Shown one piece after another: positions 23,562 through 31,268 of a stretch of 62,486 nucleotides of DNA (positions within the stretch are counted from its first letter, which is position 1; every line of letters starts with the position of its first letter). The DNA lies in NCBI RefSeq assembly GCF_022414595.1, contig NZ_JADWYO010000035.1, positions 1-62,486 of the forward strand. The letters are read 5' to 3'. This DNA is from Streptomyces sp. MUM 203J (lineage in GTDB: Bacteria > Actinomycetota > Actinomycetes > Streptomycetales > Streptomycetaceae). The notes under the pieces are model-generated. The model was not told the DNA's origin. It saw nothing but the letters and a program-made list of their open reading frames with translations, and did not search any database. The position numbers and the translations under genes were made by a program.

Positions 23562-24908
23562 ATGACTACTACGGGCGGTCAGAGCAACCTGGAGACGATC
23601 GAGCGAGCCCGGCGCGTCACGGCAGCCGAGGACTACGACATCGGGACGCGCTTCCCGTCGGTGTTCGTCAGCGCCGAAGGCTCCTGGATGCGGGACGTCG
23701 AGGGCAACCGCGTCCTCGACGTGACGGCGGCCAGCGGCTCGCTGCTGCTCGGCAACCGGCACCCCGCGGTCGTCGAAGCGGTGACCAAGTGCGTGGCCGA
23801 GCACGGCACCGTGTTCGCGAGCACGCTCTCCCTGCCCCGCCTGGAGCTGGCCGAGCGGCTGTGCGAGCGCTACCCGGCGGGCGAGAAGGCGGTGTTCTGC
23901 AAGACCGGCTCCGAGGCGACCCTCGCCGCGATCCGGCTCACGCGGGCCTACACCGGCCGCGACCTGATTCTGACCTCCGGCTACCACGGCTGGCACGACT
24001 GGCAGCTCACGTACCTGAACATGGGCTTCGACCCCGCCTCCCGCGTGGTCAACTTCGGCTACAACGAAACCGCGTTGGCCCGGCTGCTGGAGCAGTTCGG
24101 CAGCGAGATCGGCGGTGTCATCGTCACCCCCGAGCCCGCCTGGCTGGGCGCCGACTACTACCGTCGGCTCTCCGAACTGTGTGCCCGCCACGACGTGCCG
24201 TTCATCTTGGACGAGGTCATCACAGGCGTCCGCTGGGGCGCCCGCGGCCTGAACGGCACGGGCGGCGTCCCCGCCGACCTGATCACCGTCAGCAAGGGCC
24301 TGAGCAACGGCCACGCTCTGTCGGCCGTGCTCGGCAAGCGGGAGATCGTCGACGCGTACGACAAGGCCGGCATCGCGGGGACGTACACCCGCGAGGTCCC
24401 GCCGATGGCCGCCGCGCTCGCGGTGCTCGACGTCATCGAGGACGGCTCCGTCCACGAGCACTGCGAGAAGATGGGCCAGAAACTCAAGGACGGGATGCGG
24501 GAGATCCTCAAGAAGGTCGGAATCCCCGCCTACATCACCGGGCCGAACATGATGTTCGACGTCGTCGTCGAATCGGAGTCCCTGTCCTGGGACATCTACC
24601 GCGCGGCCTTCGACTACGGCGCCTACTTCGAGGACAGCGGTACGCACATGGTGACCGCCGCCTACGGCGACGAGGAGGTCGAACACGCCCTGCACGCCTT
24701 CGAGATGGGCGCCCAGCGGGTCGTCGCCACCCGCGAACCCGACTTCGGGGAGCTGCCGGAGGACCGCAGGATGGCCTTCCCGCTGGAGGCATTCGGCGGC
24801 AACATCCGCGACAACGAGACCGTGCTGAAGCGCATCGAGGACATCGTCCGGCAGGTCGAGCAGCGCGACCGCACCCTCGGTGGCACCCTCGACCCGGCAT
24901 GTGGCTGA
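23562..24908 (+). CDS. Class III PLP aminotransferase, 6'-aminotransferase-like (Neo18/BtrB type)
   Basis: This 448-aa protein starts at ATG 23562 after GAAGGGA. It has the glutamate-1-semialdehyde aminotransferase layout: FCKTGSEATLAAIRL (about 112-126), SGYHGWHDW (139-147), FILDEVITGVRWG with the PLP-pairing Asp217, and TVSKGLSNG with Lys245 as Schiff base. In neomycin and butirosin pathways this family aminates the 6'-aldehyde made by the GMC dehydrogenase, turning paromamine into neamine. The presence of that dehydrogenase (14067-15704) supports the same role. The stop overlaps a possible GTG start of the kinase gene. Confidence 0.82.
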   Translation: MTTTGGQSNLETIERARRVTAAEDYDIGTRFPSVFVSAEGSWMRDVEGNRVLDVTAASGSLLLGNRHPAVVEAVTKCVAEHGTVFASTLSLPRLELAERLCERYPAGEKAVFCKTGSEATLAAIRLTRAYTGRDLILTSGYHGWHDWQLTYLNMGFDPASRVVNFGYNETALARLLEQFGSEIGGVIVTPEPAWLGADYYRRLSELCARHDVPFILDEVITGVRWGARGLNGTGGVPADLITVSKGLSNGHALSAVLGKREIVDAYDKAGIAGTYTREVPPMAAALAVLDVIEDGSVHEHCEKMGQKLKDGMREILKKVGIPAYITGPNMMFDVVVESESLSWDIYRAAFDYGAYFEDSGTHMVTAAYGDEEVEHALHAFEMGAQRVVATREPDFGELPEDRRMAFPLEAFGGNIRDNETVLKRIEDIVRQVEQRDRTLGGTLDPACG

Positions 24909-25731
24909 GGTGACCTCGGCGGCCGGGACGCCGCCCGCCTGGACGGCGTCCCGGTCCGTGCCGCGCGGCACCTGGACCCTGGTGGCCCGGCGCTCGTACG
25001 GCCCCCGGGTCTTCCGCGTCGACAGCGCGCGGGGCGGTGCCTACTACGTGAAGACCACCCCGGTGCGGGAGGCCGACACCCGCTTCCACCCGGTGGCCGA
25101 GGCGGAGCGGCTGGCGTGGCTGCGCGGCCACGGTCTGCCGGTACCCGAGGTGCTCGACGTGGGTGTACGGGACGGCCTGACGTGGCTGGTCACCACGGCC
25201 GTGCCGGGGCGTCCCGCGAGCGGCCCGTGGTCGGCGGCTGAGCGGCCCCGGGTGGTACGCGTGCTGGCCGAGGCCGCCGCGGCGCTGCACGCGCTGCCCG
25301 TCGGGGGCTGCCCCTTCGACGGGCGGCTGCGCACGACGCTGGCCTGGGCGGAGACCGCCGCGCACACGGGACGGGTGGACCTGGACGACCTGGACGAGCA
25401 CCATCTCGGCTGGTCGGCAGGGAGACTGCTGGACGCGTTGCGAGGCACGCCAGCGCCGCCGGAGGACCCGGTGGTCTGCCATGGTGACCTGTGCCCGGAC
25501 AACGTGCTGGTGGACCCTGACACCCTGGCCCTGACGGGGATCATCGACGCGGGGCGGCTGGGCGCGGCGGACCGGTGGCGGGACCTGGCGGTGGTGCTGC
25601 GCGAGCTGGGGGACGCGGGGGGCGCGTGGCCGGCCGCCGAGAGGCACGACGAGGCGTTCCTGCGCGGTTACGGGATCACGTACGACGCGCCGAAGGCGGA
25701 CTTCTACCGCCTGCTGGACGAGTTCTTCTGA
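24901..25731 (+). CDS. Aminoglycoside 3'-phosphotransferase-like kinase, APH(3') family
   Basis: From GTG 24901 the protein is 276 aa; GTG 24880 and 24910 are also in frame and none has a strong ribosome binding site. Lys51 in AYYVKT is the likely ATP Lys. VVCHGDLCPDNVLVDP holds the catalytic Asp196 and Mg ligand Asn201, and GIIDAGRLGAADRWRDLA holds the second Mg ligand Asp216. The C-terminal FYRLLDEFF is the hallmark ending of APH(3') enzymes, whose last Phe contacts the substrate. It probably protects the host by 3'-O-phosphorylating the product or an intermediate. It overlaps the aminotransferase gene end and lies 42 bp before the deacetylase gene. Confidence 0.85.
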   Translation: MAEVTSAAGTPPAWTASRSVPRGTWTLVARRSYGPRVFRVDSARGGAYYVKTTPVREADTRFHPVAEAERLAWLRGHGLPVPEVLDVGVRDGLTWLVTTAVPGRPASGPWSAAERPRVVRVLAEAAAALHALPVGGCPFDGRLRTTLAWAETAAHTGRVDLDDLDEHHLGWSAGRLLDALRGTPAPPEDPVVCHGDLCPDNVLVDPDTLALTGIIDAGRLGAADRWRDLAVVLRELGDAGGAWPAAERHDEAFLRGYGITYDAPKADFYRLLDEFF

Positions 25732-25773
25732 TGCCTCGCTTCACCTTCTCCCGATGACGCTCGGAGTGTCGCC

Positions 25774-26472
25774 ATGCCCGCTCGGGTCCTGCTGCTGTCC
25801 CCGCACCCGGACGACATCGCCTGGTCGCTCGGCTGCACGGTCTCCCGGATGCGGGCCGCCGGGGCGGCGTCGCTGTGTGTCGTCACGTTCTTCGGCCGCA
25901 CCCGTTACGCCCCCGGACACTCGGCGCACGGGAGCGCGGAGGACGCGTCCCGGGTGCGGACACGGGAGGAGGCGGACTGGGCCGTACACGCTGAGGTGTC
26001 ACTGCACCGGGCGCAACTCCCGGATTCGAGCCTGCGCGGCTACGACGACGACACCGAGATGGGGGCGCCGCCGGAACCGGAGGTCGTCCGCGAGACGGTC
26101 CGGATCCTGCGGGACACCGTCCGCCGGGTCCGCCCGTCGTTCGTCCTGGCGCCGCTGGCGGCCGGGGGGCACGTCGACCACGCTGCCGTACGGCAGGCGG
26201 CGCGGGAACCGCTACCCGGGACGGATGTCGTCTGGTACGAGGACCTGCCGTATGCCGCCGAGGGGGTACCGGCACCCGGCGGCTGCCCCCTGGTCGTACC
26301 GGCCGACGGGTACTGGGCGGCGAAGGAGGCAGGTGTACGGCACTTCCCGTCCCAGCAGCCGGACGAGGTCCTGCCTGTGCTGCGCCGGCACGCCGAGGCG
26401 GTGTCGGGCGAACGGCTATGGGCGCCGGACGCATGCACCGCGGACCGGCTGCGGGCGCTGCTGCTCTGCTGA
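25774..26472 (+). CDS. PIG-L/LmbE-family N-acetylglucosaminyl deacetylase (BtrD/NeoD-like)
   Basis: The protein is 232 aa; the start is ATG 25774. LLLSPHPDDIAWSLG contains the PIG-L zinc motif H11-P-D-D14, and AAGGHVDHAAVRQA is the second zinc segment with its HxDH pair. The length fits single-domain PIG-L deacetylases. In 2-DOS pathways the enzyme removes the N-acetyl group from 2'-N-acetylparomamine formed by the GT4 transferase, giving paromamine. Other PIG-L substrates are possible, but the cluster context fits well. It is followed 123 bp later by the DUF371 fusion gene. Confidence 0.82.
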   Translation: MPARVLLLSPHPDDIAWSLGCTVSRMRAAGAASLCVVTFFGRTRYAPGHSAHGSAEDASRVRTREEADWAVHAEVSLHRAQLPDSSLRGYDDDTEMGAPPEPEVVRETVRILRDTVRRVRPSFVLAPLAAGGHVDHAAVRQAAREPLPGTDVVWYEDLPYAAEGVPAPGGCPLVVPADGYWAAKEAGVRHFPSQQPDEVLPVLRRHAEAVSGERLWAPDACTADRLRALLLC

Positions 26473-26595
26473 AGTCGGCGTGCCCTCTGCCGGTACGCCC
26501 CTGGCGGCAGTCCGGCGATAGGGTGACCGGGCAGGTTCGGAGCGGCGCGTACCCCAGGTCAGCAGGGGGCACGCAGGGGCAGGAGGCGGCAGATC

Positions 26596-27780
26596 ATGGA
26601 CGACGGGATCCTGCGGCTCCGGTCCCACGGGCACGCCGCCGTACGCGGCACACACGGCAAGACCCTGGAGTTCGCCGTGGAGCCGGACATCACCGCCCGC
26701 GCCACCTGCGTGCTGGGCGTGGCCACGACCGTACACGGGGGTCCGGTCCCCCCGGTCGCGGGCCCGCTGCGGCTGACGATCACCGCGCGGGGCATCGGCG
26801 TGACCGTGCACGCGCTCGGCAACTCCCTGTGGCGGCCGGGCACCACGGCGGTCGTGCGGCGCAGCACCGAACGGCTCCCCAACACCCTGGCCACCGATGC
26901 CGACATGGCGGCGGCCGACCTGCCACGCGAACTGGTGCACGCGCTCACCGACCCGGACACCGCGGTGGACGTGCTGGTGGAGCGGGCGCCCGGCCCGGAG
27001 AACGGCACCTTGGTCCGTTACTGGGCAGCGCCCGGCCACGACCGGCGGCTGGCCGTCGAATGCGCGGCGGCTGACGTGATCCTGGCCGAGGACCGGGAGG
27101 CGCGGGCGGCGCTGGCCGGGTACGACGCGCTCGACGCTTCCGGCGCGCGGTCCCCGCGATCCGGCCGTGACGCGGAGGCCGCGGCGCGCGAGGCACTGGC
27201 CGAGGGCGGCAGGGTCCTGACGGTGGCAGCCGCTGCGGCGCCGGGCCCGTTGCCGCAGCTGCTCGACCGGACTGCCCGCCCCGTGGTCGAGGTCCTGAAC
27301 CTCCCACCGGAGCTGGCGGTCTCCGCGGTGTCCCCGGTACGTGCCAGACGCCTCCTGGCGACGGAGGCACCGCCCCGCGAGGTCCCGCGCCTGGTGGCGA
27401 CCCAGCCGGGCGCCGCCGTGACGTTCCGCTGCGCGGCCGAGGAGCTGCCCCGTGTGCTGGCGGAGGTGGACCGCCCGGCCGGCAGCCGTACGGTCAGCGT
27501 GGCGGAGGCCTCACTCCCCGGCGCGGAACGCCCCTGGTGGGGCCCGGCGACCGAGCTGAACTGGGACGGCCGGGGCGAGGTGGTGTGCCAGGTGGACCCG
27601 GTGGAGACCCCGGCGGGCGCCGCGGTGGCCGCCGTGGACCCGGCGGGACTGGTGGCGGCGCTGCTGGATCAGTCGCTGTCGACAAGGACCATCGCGATGG
27701 CGCTCGCGGCACAGCCTGGCTGGTCACGCAGAACGGCGTACGACTTCGTGCTGAAGGCAACCGGCGGTCGGAAGAACTGA
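26596..27780 (+). CDS. DUF371 domain fused to a degenerate RsmI-like (tetrapyrrole-methylase fold) domain
   Basis: The 394-aa frame starts at ATG 26596 after AGGAGG. Residues about 5-130 look like DUF371: an HGKTLEFA segment, CVLGVATT, an NSLWRPGTTAVVRRS stretch and AAADLPRELVHAL. The rest resembles RsmI, the 16S rRNA C1402 2'-O-methylase. ADVILAEDREARAAL corresponds to its AEDT segment and the C-terminal STRTIAMALAA with YDFVLKA to its final helices. The RsmI-type DAGTP loop is replaced by an Ala/Pro-rich stretch, so catalysis is doubtful. It lies tail-to-tail with the A1408 methylase gene, 25 bp apart. A decoding-site role is inference only. Confidence 0.6.
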   Translation: MDDGILRLRSHGHAAVRGTHGKTLEFAVEPDITARATCVLGVATTVHGGPVPPVAGPLRLTITARGIGVTVHALGNSLWRPGTTAVVRRSTERLPNTLATDADMAAADLPRELVHALTDPDTAVDVLVERAPGPENGTLVRYWAAPGHDRRLAVECAAADVILAEDREARAALAGYDALDASGARSPRSGRDAEAAAREALAEGGRVLTVAAAAAPGPLPQLLDRTARPVVEVLNLPPELAVSAVSPVRARRLLATEAPPREVPRLVATQPGAAVTFRCAAEELPRVLAEVDRPAGSRTVSVAEASLPGAERPWWGPATELNWDGRGEVVCQVDPVETPAGAAVAAVDPAGLVAALLDQSLSTRTIAMALAAQPGWSRRTAYDFVLKATGGRKN

Positions 27781-27805
27781 CCCCGCAAGAGACGGGCCCA
27801 GCGGA

Positions 27806-28468
27806 TCAGTCCGGCTCCCCCGGATTGATCACCCCGGTCAGCCCAAGCACATCGAGCTGATCGCGGGAGGAGTTCAGCCGCCGGGTCCAGGACGTGGCCA
27901 GCGCCTCGATGGCGGCGCTGTCGAGGTACTCGGCGGCGTCCAGCCGCCACCCGCCGGGCGCGAGCGCGGGCACCAGGTCCCGCATGGCGGACTCGGGCGT
28001 CGGCTCCGGATGGTCCCCGACCTCGGGCACGGCCGGACGCCAGGCGTGCAGGTTCAAGGTGATGAGGAACGTGGCCTCGGGCACGCACACGCCCGCGAGG
28101 TCCCGCAGCATCTTCATGTCGGACCCGAGCATGCCGCGCAGCAGGCTCCCCCAGGGCATCAGCACATGGATCTCGGTGACCCCGTGCAGCTCTCCGGGCA
28201 GGCGCTCGGCCGAGGCCCACACGTACAGCAGGTTCGGCAGCCCGCCCTTGTTGGGTGAGGCGGAGGCCCTGGTCGCGACCTTGCGCATGTTGTCCTTGGC
28301 CGCGTCCAGCCCGATGACCAGGGTGTCGGGCTCACGCCGGGCGAGCTGGTAGGCGTGCTTGCCGTCGCCGGTGCCGACGTCCAGCACCACCTTCTTGTAC
28401 CGCGAGAGCAGTTCCTCGAACTCGCTCCGGCCCAGCTCCACGACCCGCTTCCCGCTGACACGACGCAT
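27806..28468 (-). CDS. KamB-family 16S rRNA (adenine(1408)-N1)-methyltransferase (aminoglycoside resistance)
   Basis: This 220-aa protein starts at ATG 28468; the long upstream extension is spurious. LDVGTGDGKHAYQLAR (29-44) is the SAM motif with Asp30, and GLDAAKDNM supplies Asp55. LMPWGSLLRG and ATSWTRRLNSSRD carry Trp106 and Trp194, equivalent to the two Trp residues that clamp the flipped A1408 in KamB. AWRPAVPEVGDHPEPTP also matches what I recall of KamB. Methylation of A1408 N1 in helix 44 confers resistance to kanamycin, apramycin and related drugs. It sits at the edge of the cluster and is a strong sign that the product binds the decoding site. Confidence 0.93.
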   Translation of the reverse strand: MRRVSGKRVVELGRSEFEELLSRYKKVVLDVGTGDGKHAYQLARREPDTLVIGLDAAKDNMRKVATRASASPNKGGLPNLLYVWASAERLPGELHGVTEIHVLMPWGSLLRGMLGSDMKMLRDLAGVCVPEATFLITLNLHAWRPAVPEVGDHPEPTPESAMRDLVPALAPGGWRLDAAEYLDSAAIEALATSWTRRLNSSRDQLDVLGLTGVINPGEPD

Positions 28469-28550
28469 ACGCTCAGCGTACCGGTGCGGCACCCGCTCCC
28501 GTACGCCGGAAGGGTCGCCCCCCTGGGCAAGCCCGTGGCAGCCTGAGCCG

Positions 28551-29717
28551 GTGACCTCCGACACGGCGACACAGCCCCCGCAGCCTTTCACGGTCGCGGT
28601 CGACGAAGAACTGCTGTCCGATCTCACCGCCCGATTGGAGCGCACCCGCTGGCCCTCCCCGGCACCGGGCGCCCCCTGGAGCCAGGGCACGGATCTCGGC
28701 TACCTGCGCGAGATCGTGGCGTACTGGGCCGAGAAGTTCGACTGGCGGGCGCAGGAGCGCAAGCTCAACGCCTTCGCCCACTACCGCACCCGCATCGAGG
28801 ACACCCACATCCACTTCGTCCACCACCGGGCGGCCCACGGGGAGGGCATCCCCCTGATCCTCACCCACGGCTGGCCGAGCACGTTCGTGGAGCTGCTCCC
28901 CCTGGTCCCGCTGCTCACGGACCCCGGGGCGCACGGCATCGAGGGCCCCGCCTTCGACGTGGTGATCCCGTCCCTGCCCGGCTACTGCTTCTCGTCCCGC
29001 CCCGACCGCGCGCTGACGATGCGGGACACCGCCCGCCTCTGGCACACCCTGATGCGCGACCTCGGCTATGAGCGGTACGGCGTCCAGGGCGGCGACTTCG
29101 GATCCGGCATCGGTACGTTCCTGGCGCTCGACCAGCCGTCGGCGGTACGTGGCCTGCACCTGTCCAACATCGAGCTGTCCCCGTACCTGGGCCCGGGCGC
29201 CCCACCGCTCACCAAAGCCGAACGCGCCTATCTGGCCCAGGAGGAGCGCTGGCTGGAGGAGGAGGGCGGCTACAACCACGTCCAGTCCACGAAACCCCAG
29301 TCCCTCGCGTACGCCCTGACCGACTCCCCCACCGGCCTGGCCGCCTGGGTCCTGGAGAAGTGGCGCGCCTGGTCCGACAGCGAGGGCGACCTGGAAAGCC
29401 GCTTCACCCGGGACTTCCTCCTCACGACCCTGACCCTCCTCTGGGTGACCGACAGCATCGCCCCCTCGCTCCGCGACTACTACGACAACCGCGAGCTGTA
29501 CGACTCCCTCACCGCCAGCGACCGCGTCCAGGTTCCCACGGCCATCGGCCTCTTCGGCAACGAGTACATCGACGACGGCACCCCGCCCCGCTCCTGGGCG
29601 GAACGCCTCTACACCGTCAACCACTGGACCGTCATGCCCTCAGGCGGCCACTTCGCCCCCACCGAGGAACCCCACCACCTGGCCCACGACCTGACCCGCT
29701 TCTTCGCCAACCTCTGA
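28551..29717 (+). CDS. Epoxide hydrolase-like alpha/beta hydrolase
   Basis: The chosen start is GTG 28551, giving 388 aa; this leaves 82 bp to the divergent kamB-like start. The N-terminus matches the EHN domain (LTARLERTRWP and FDWRAQERKLNAFAHY), followed by the HGWPSTFVEL oxyanion segment, GVQGGDFGSGIG carrying the nucleophile Asp, and a C-terminal GGHFAPTEEP with the catalytic His. Such enzymes hydrolyse epoxides or, in paralogues, other esters. It may be unrelated to the cluster; nothing in its sequence ties it to aminoglycoside chemistry. A strong terminator follows the stop. Confidence 0.82.
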   Translation: MTSDTATQPPQPFTVAVDEELLSDLTARLERTRWPSPAPGAPWSQGTDLGYLREIVAYWAEKFDWRAQERKLNAFAHYRTRIEDTHIHFVHHRAAHGEGIPLILTHGWPSTFVELLPLVPLLTDPGAHGIEGPAFDVVIPSLPGYCFSSRPDRALTMRDTARLWHTLMRDLGYERYGVQGGDFGSGIGTFLALDQPSAVRGLHLSNIELSPYLGPGAPPLTKAERAYLAQEERWLEEEGGYNHVQSTKPQSLAYALTDSPTGLAAWVLEKWRAWSDSEGDLESRFTRDFLLTTLTLLWVTDSIAPSLRDYYDNRELYDSLTASDRVQVPTAIGLFGNEYIDDGTPPRSWAERLYTVNHWTVMPSGGHFAPTEEPHHLAHDLTRFFANL

Positions 29718-29743
29718 CGCCACCACACCCCGCACAACGCCGG

Positions 29744-29775
29744 GAGCCCGGGTCGGACACATCCGACCCGGGCTC
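29744..29775. terminator. Strong bidirectional terminator between the epoxide hydrolase and tRNA-Thr genes
   Basis: Arms GAGCCCGGGTCGGA (29744-29757) and TCCGACCCGGGCTC (29762-29775) form a perfect 14-bp stem closing a CACA tetraloop. It lies 26 bp after the hydrolase stop and 8 bp from the tRNA 3' end, so it can serve both. Confidence 0.8.
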
Positions 29776-29783
29776 TCCAGCGG

Positions 29784-29857
29784 AGCCACCTGCGGGATTC
29801 GAACCCGCGACCTACGCATTACGAGTGCGTTGCTCTGGCCATCTGAGCTAAGGTGGC
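29784..29857 (-). tRNA. tRNA-Thr (CGT anticodon)
   Basis: The reverse strand folds as a standard tRNA: a 7-bp acceptor (GCCACCT with AGGTGGC), a D-arm, an anticodon stem ACGCA/TGCGT with loop CTCGTAA and a T-arm GCGGG/CCCGC with TTCGAAT. The anticodon CGT (window positions 29823-29821) reads ACG, so threonine. The CCA is not encoded. tRNA genes are frequent integration sites, and this one borders the accessory region. Confidence 0.93.
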
Positions 29858-29958
29858 GCGCTGCTCTCACCCGTGGCGGGTGCAGCAGCGGGCCTAAGTC
29901 TACACAGGCGGAGAGGGTGCTCGTGCACACCCTTTCGGCGGGGGGGGGCGGGCCCGGG

Positions 29959-31170
29959 TCAGCCGGTACGGAGGGCCATGGTCATCGCTTCGACCGCGAG
30001 GAGGGGGGCCACGTTGCGGTCGAGGGCGTCGCGGCAGGCGAGGATCGCCTCGATGCGGCGCAGGGTGCTCTCCGGGGCCGAGTCGCGGGCGACCCGGTCG
30101 AGGGCGTCGCGGACGTCGTCGTTGGCGACGGCGGTGCCGGAGCCGAGCTGGAGGGCGAGGACGTCACGGTAGAAACCGGTGAGATCGCGGAGTGCCAGGT
30201 CGAGGGTGTCGCGCTGGGTACGGGTCCTTCGGCGCTTCTGCCGGTCCTCCAGGTCCTTCATCACACCTGCCGTACCGCGCGGCATCCGGCCGCCCTGGGC
30301 CGCGCCGAGCGCCGCCTTCAGTTCCTCGGTCTCCTTGACGTCGACCTCCTCCGCCAGCTGCTTGGCGTCCTCCCCGGCCGCGTCGATCAGCTCCTGTGCC
30401 GCTCTCAGACAGCCGCCGACGTCCTGGACGCGCAGGGGCAGCTTCAGCACGGCGGCGCGGCGGGCGCGGGCACGCTCGTCGGTGGCGAGCCTGCGGGCCC
30501 GCTCGATGTGGCCCTGCGTGGCGCGGGCGGCGGCTGCCGCCGCTTCCGGCTCGATGCCGTCACGTCGTACGAGAAGCTCCGCGACCGCCGTCACGGGCGG
30601 GGTCCGCAGGGTGAGGTGGCGGCAGCGGGAGCGGATCGTGGGCAGCACGTCCTCCAGGGACGGCGCGCACAGCAGCCACACGGTGCGGGGCGCGGGTTCC
30701 TCCACCGCCTTCAGCAGGACGTTCGCGGCGCCCTCGGTGAGGCGGTCGGCGTCCTCCAGCACGATGACCTGCCAGCGGCCGCCGGCCGGGGAGAGCTGGG
30801 CCCGGCGGACCAGGTCGCGGGTGTCCTTGACGCCGATGGAGAGCAGGTCGGTGCGGACGGCCTCCACATCGGCGTGCGTCCCGACGAGAGCGGTGTGGCA
30901 GCCCTCACAGAACCCGCAGCCGGGCTCGCCGCCGAGCGCCCGGTCGGGGCTGACGCACTGCAGGGCGGCGGCGAAGGCGCGGGCGGCGGTGTCCCGGCCG
31001 GCGCCGGGCGGGCCGGTGAACAGCCAGGCGTGCGTCATGGTCGACTTCGACGCGTCGGGCGGCGCCGTGCCCTGCGCCTCGGCGGTGACCAGCGCGTCCG
31101 CGTCCCGGGCGGCGGACGCGAGCTGCGCCTGGACACGGTCCTGGCCGACCAGGTCGTCCCATACGGGCAT
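29959..31170 (-). CDS. holB: DNA polymerase III subunit delta'
   Basis: This 403-aa AAA+ protein is the clamp-loader delta' subunit. The start MPVWDDLVGQDRV is typical. FTGPPGAGRDTAARAFA is a P-loop in which the canonical GKT is replaced by GRDT, as expected for delta', which does not hydrolyse ATP. C-x2-C-x2-C with EPGCGFCEGC is the zinc finger. EPAPRTVWLLCAPSLEDVLPTIRSRC matches the sensor and SRC motif. It follows the tmk fusion gene in the same direction, with 98 bp between them, as is usual in Streptomyces. Confidence 0.92.
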   Translation of the reverse strand: MPVWDDLVGQDRVQAQLASAARDADALVTAEAQGTAPPDASKSTMTHAWLFTGPPGAGRDTAARAFAAALQCVSPDRALGGEPGCGFCEGCHTALVGTHADVEAVRTDLLSIGVKDTRDLVRRAQLSPAGGRWQVIVLEDADRLTEGAANVLLKAVEEPAPRTVWLLCAPSLEDVLPTIRSRCRHLTLRTPPVTAVAELLVRRDGIEPEAAAAAARATQGHIERARRLATDERARARRAAVLKLPLRVQDVGGCLRAAQELIDAAGEDAKQLAEEVDVKETEELKAALGAAQGGRMPRGTAGVMKDLEDRQKRRRTRTQRDTLDLALRDLTGFYRDVLALQLGSGTAVANDDVRDALDRVARDSAPESTLRRIEAILACRDALDRNVAPLLAVEAMTMALRTG

Positions 31171-31268
31171 GGGTCACCGCCTCTCGTTCTGTGCCGGTGC
31201 GGGCGTTTCGCGGCCCGGGCCGCGGGTGTCGCTTCTCATTGTGGGGCAGGGGGCTGACAGTCCCCGGC

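Noticed and set aside
21414..24971. Minus-strand open frame of 1185 codons antisense to paralogue B and the aminotransferase
   Set aside because: Opposite two well-supported genes and without any family motif; a typical antisense shadow in high-GC DNA.
28469..28690. 74-residue upstream extension of the KamB-like protein
   Set aside because: The family N-terminus begins at MRRVSGKRV (28468), and the extension overlaps the divergent hydrolase gene.
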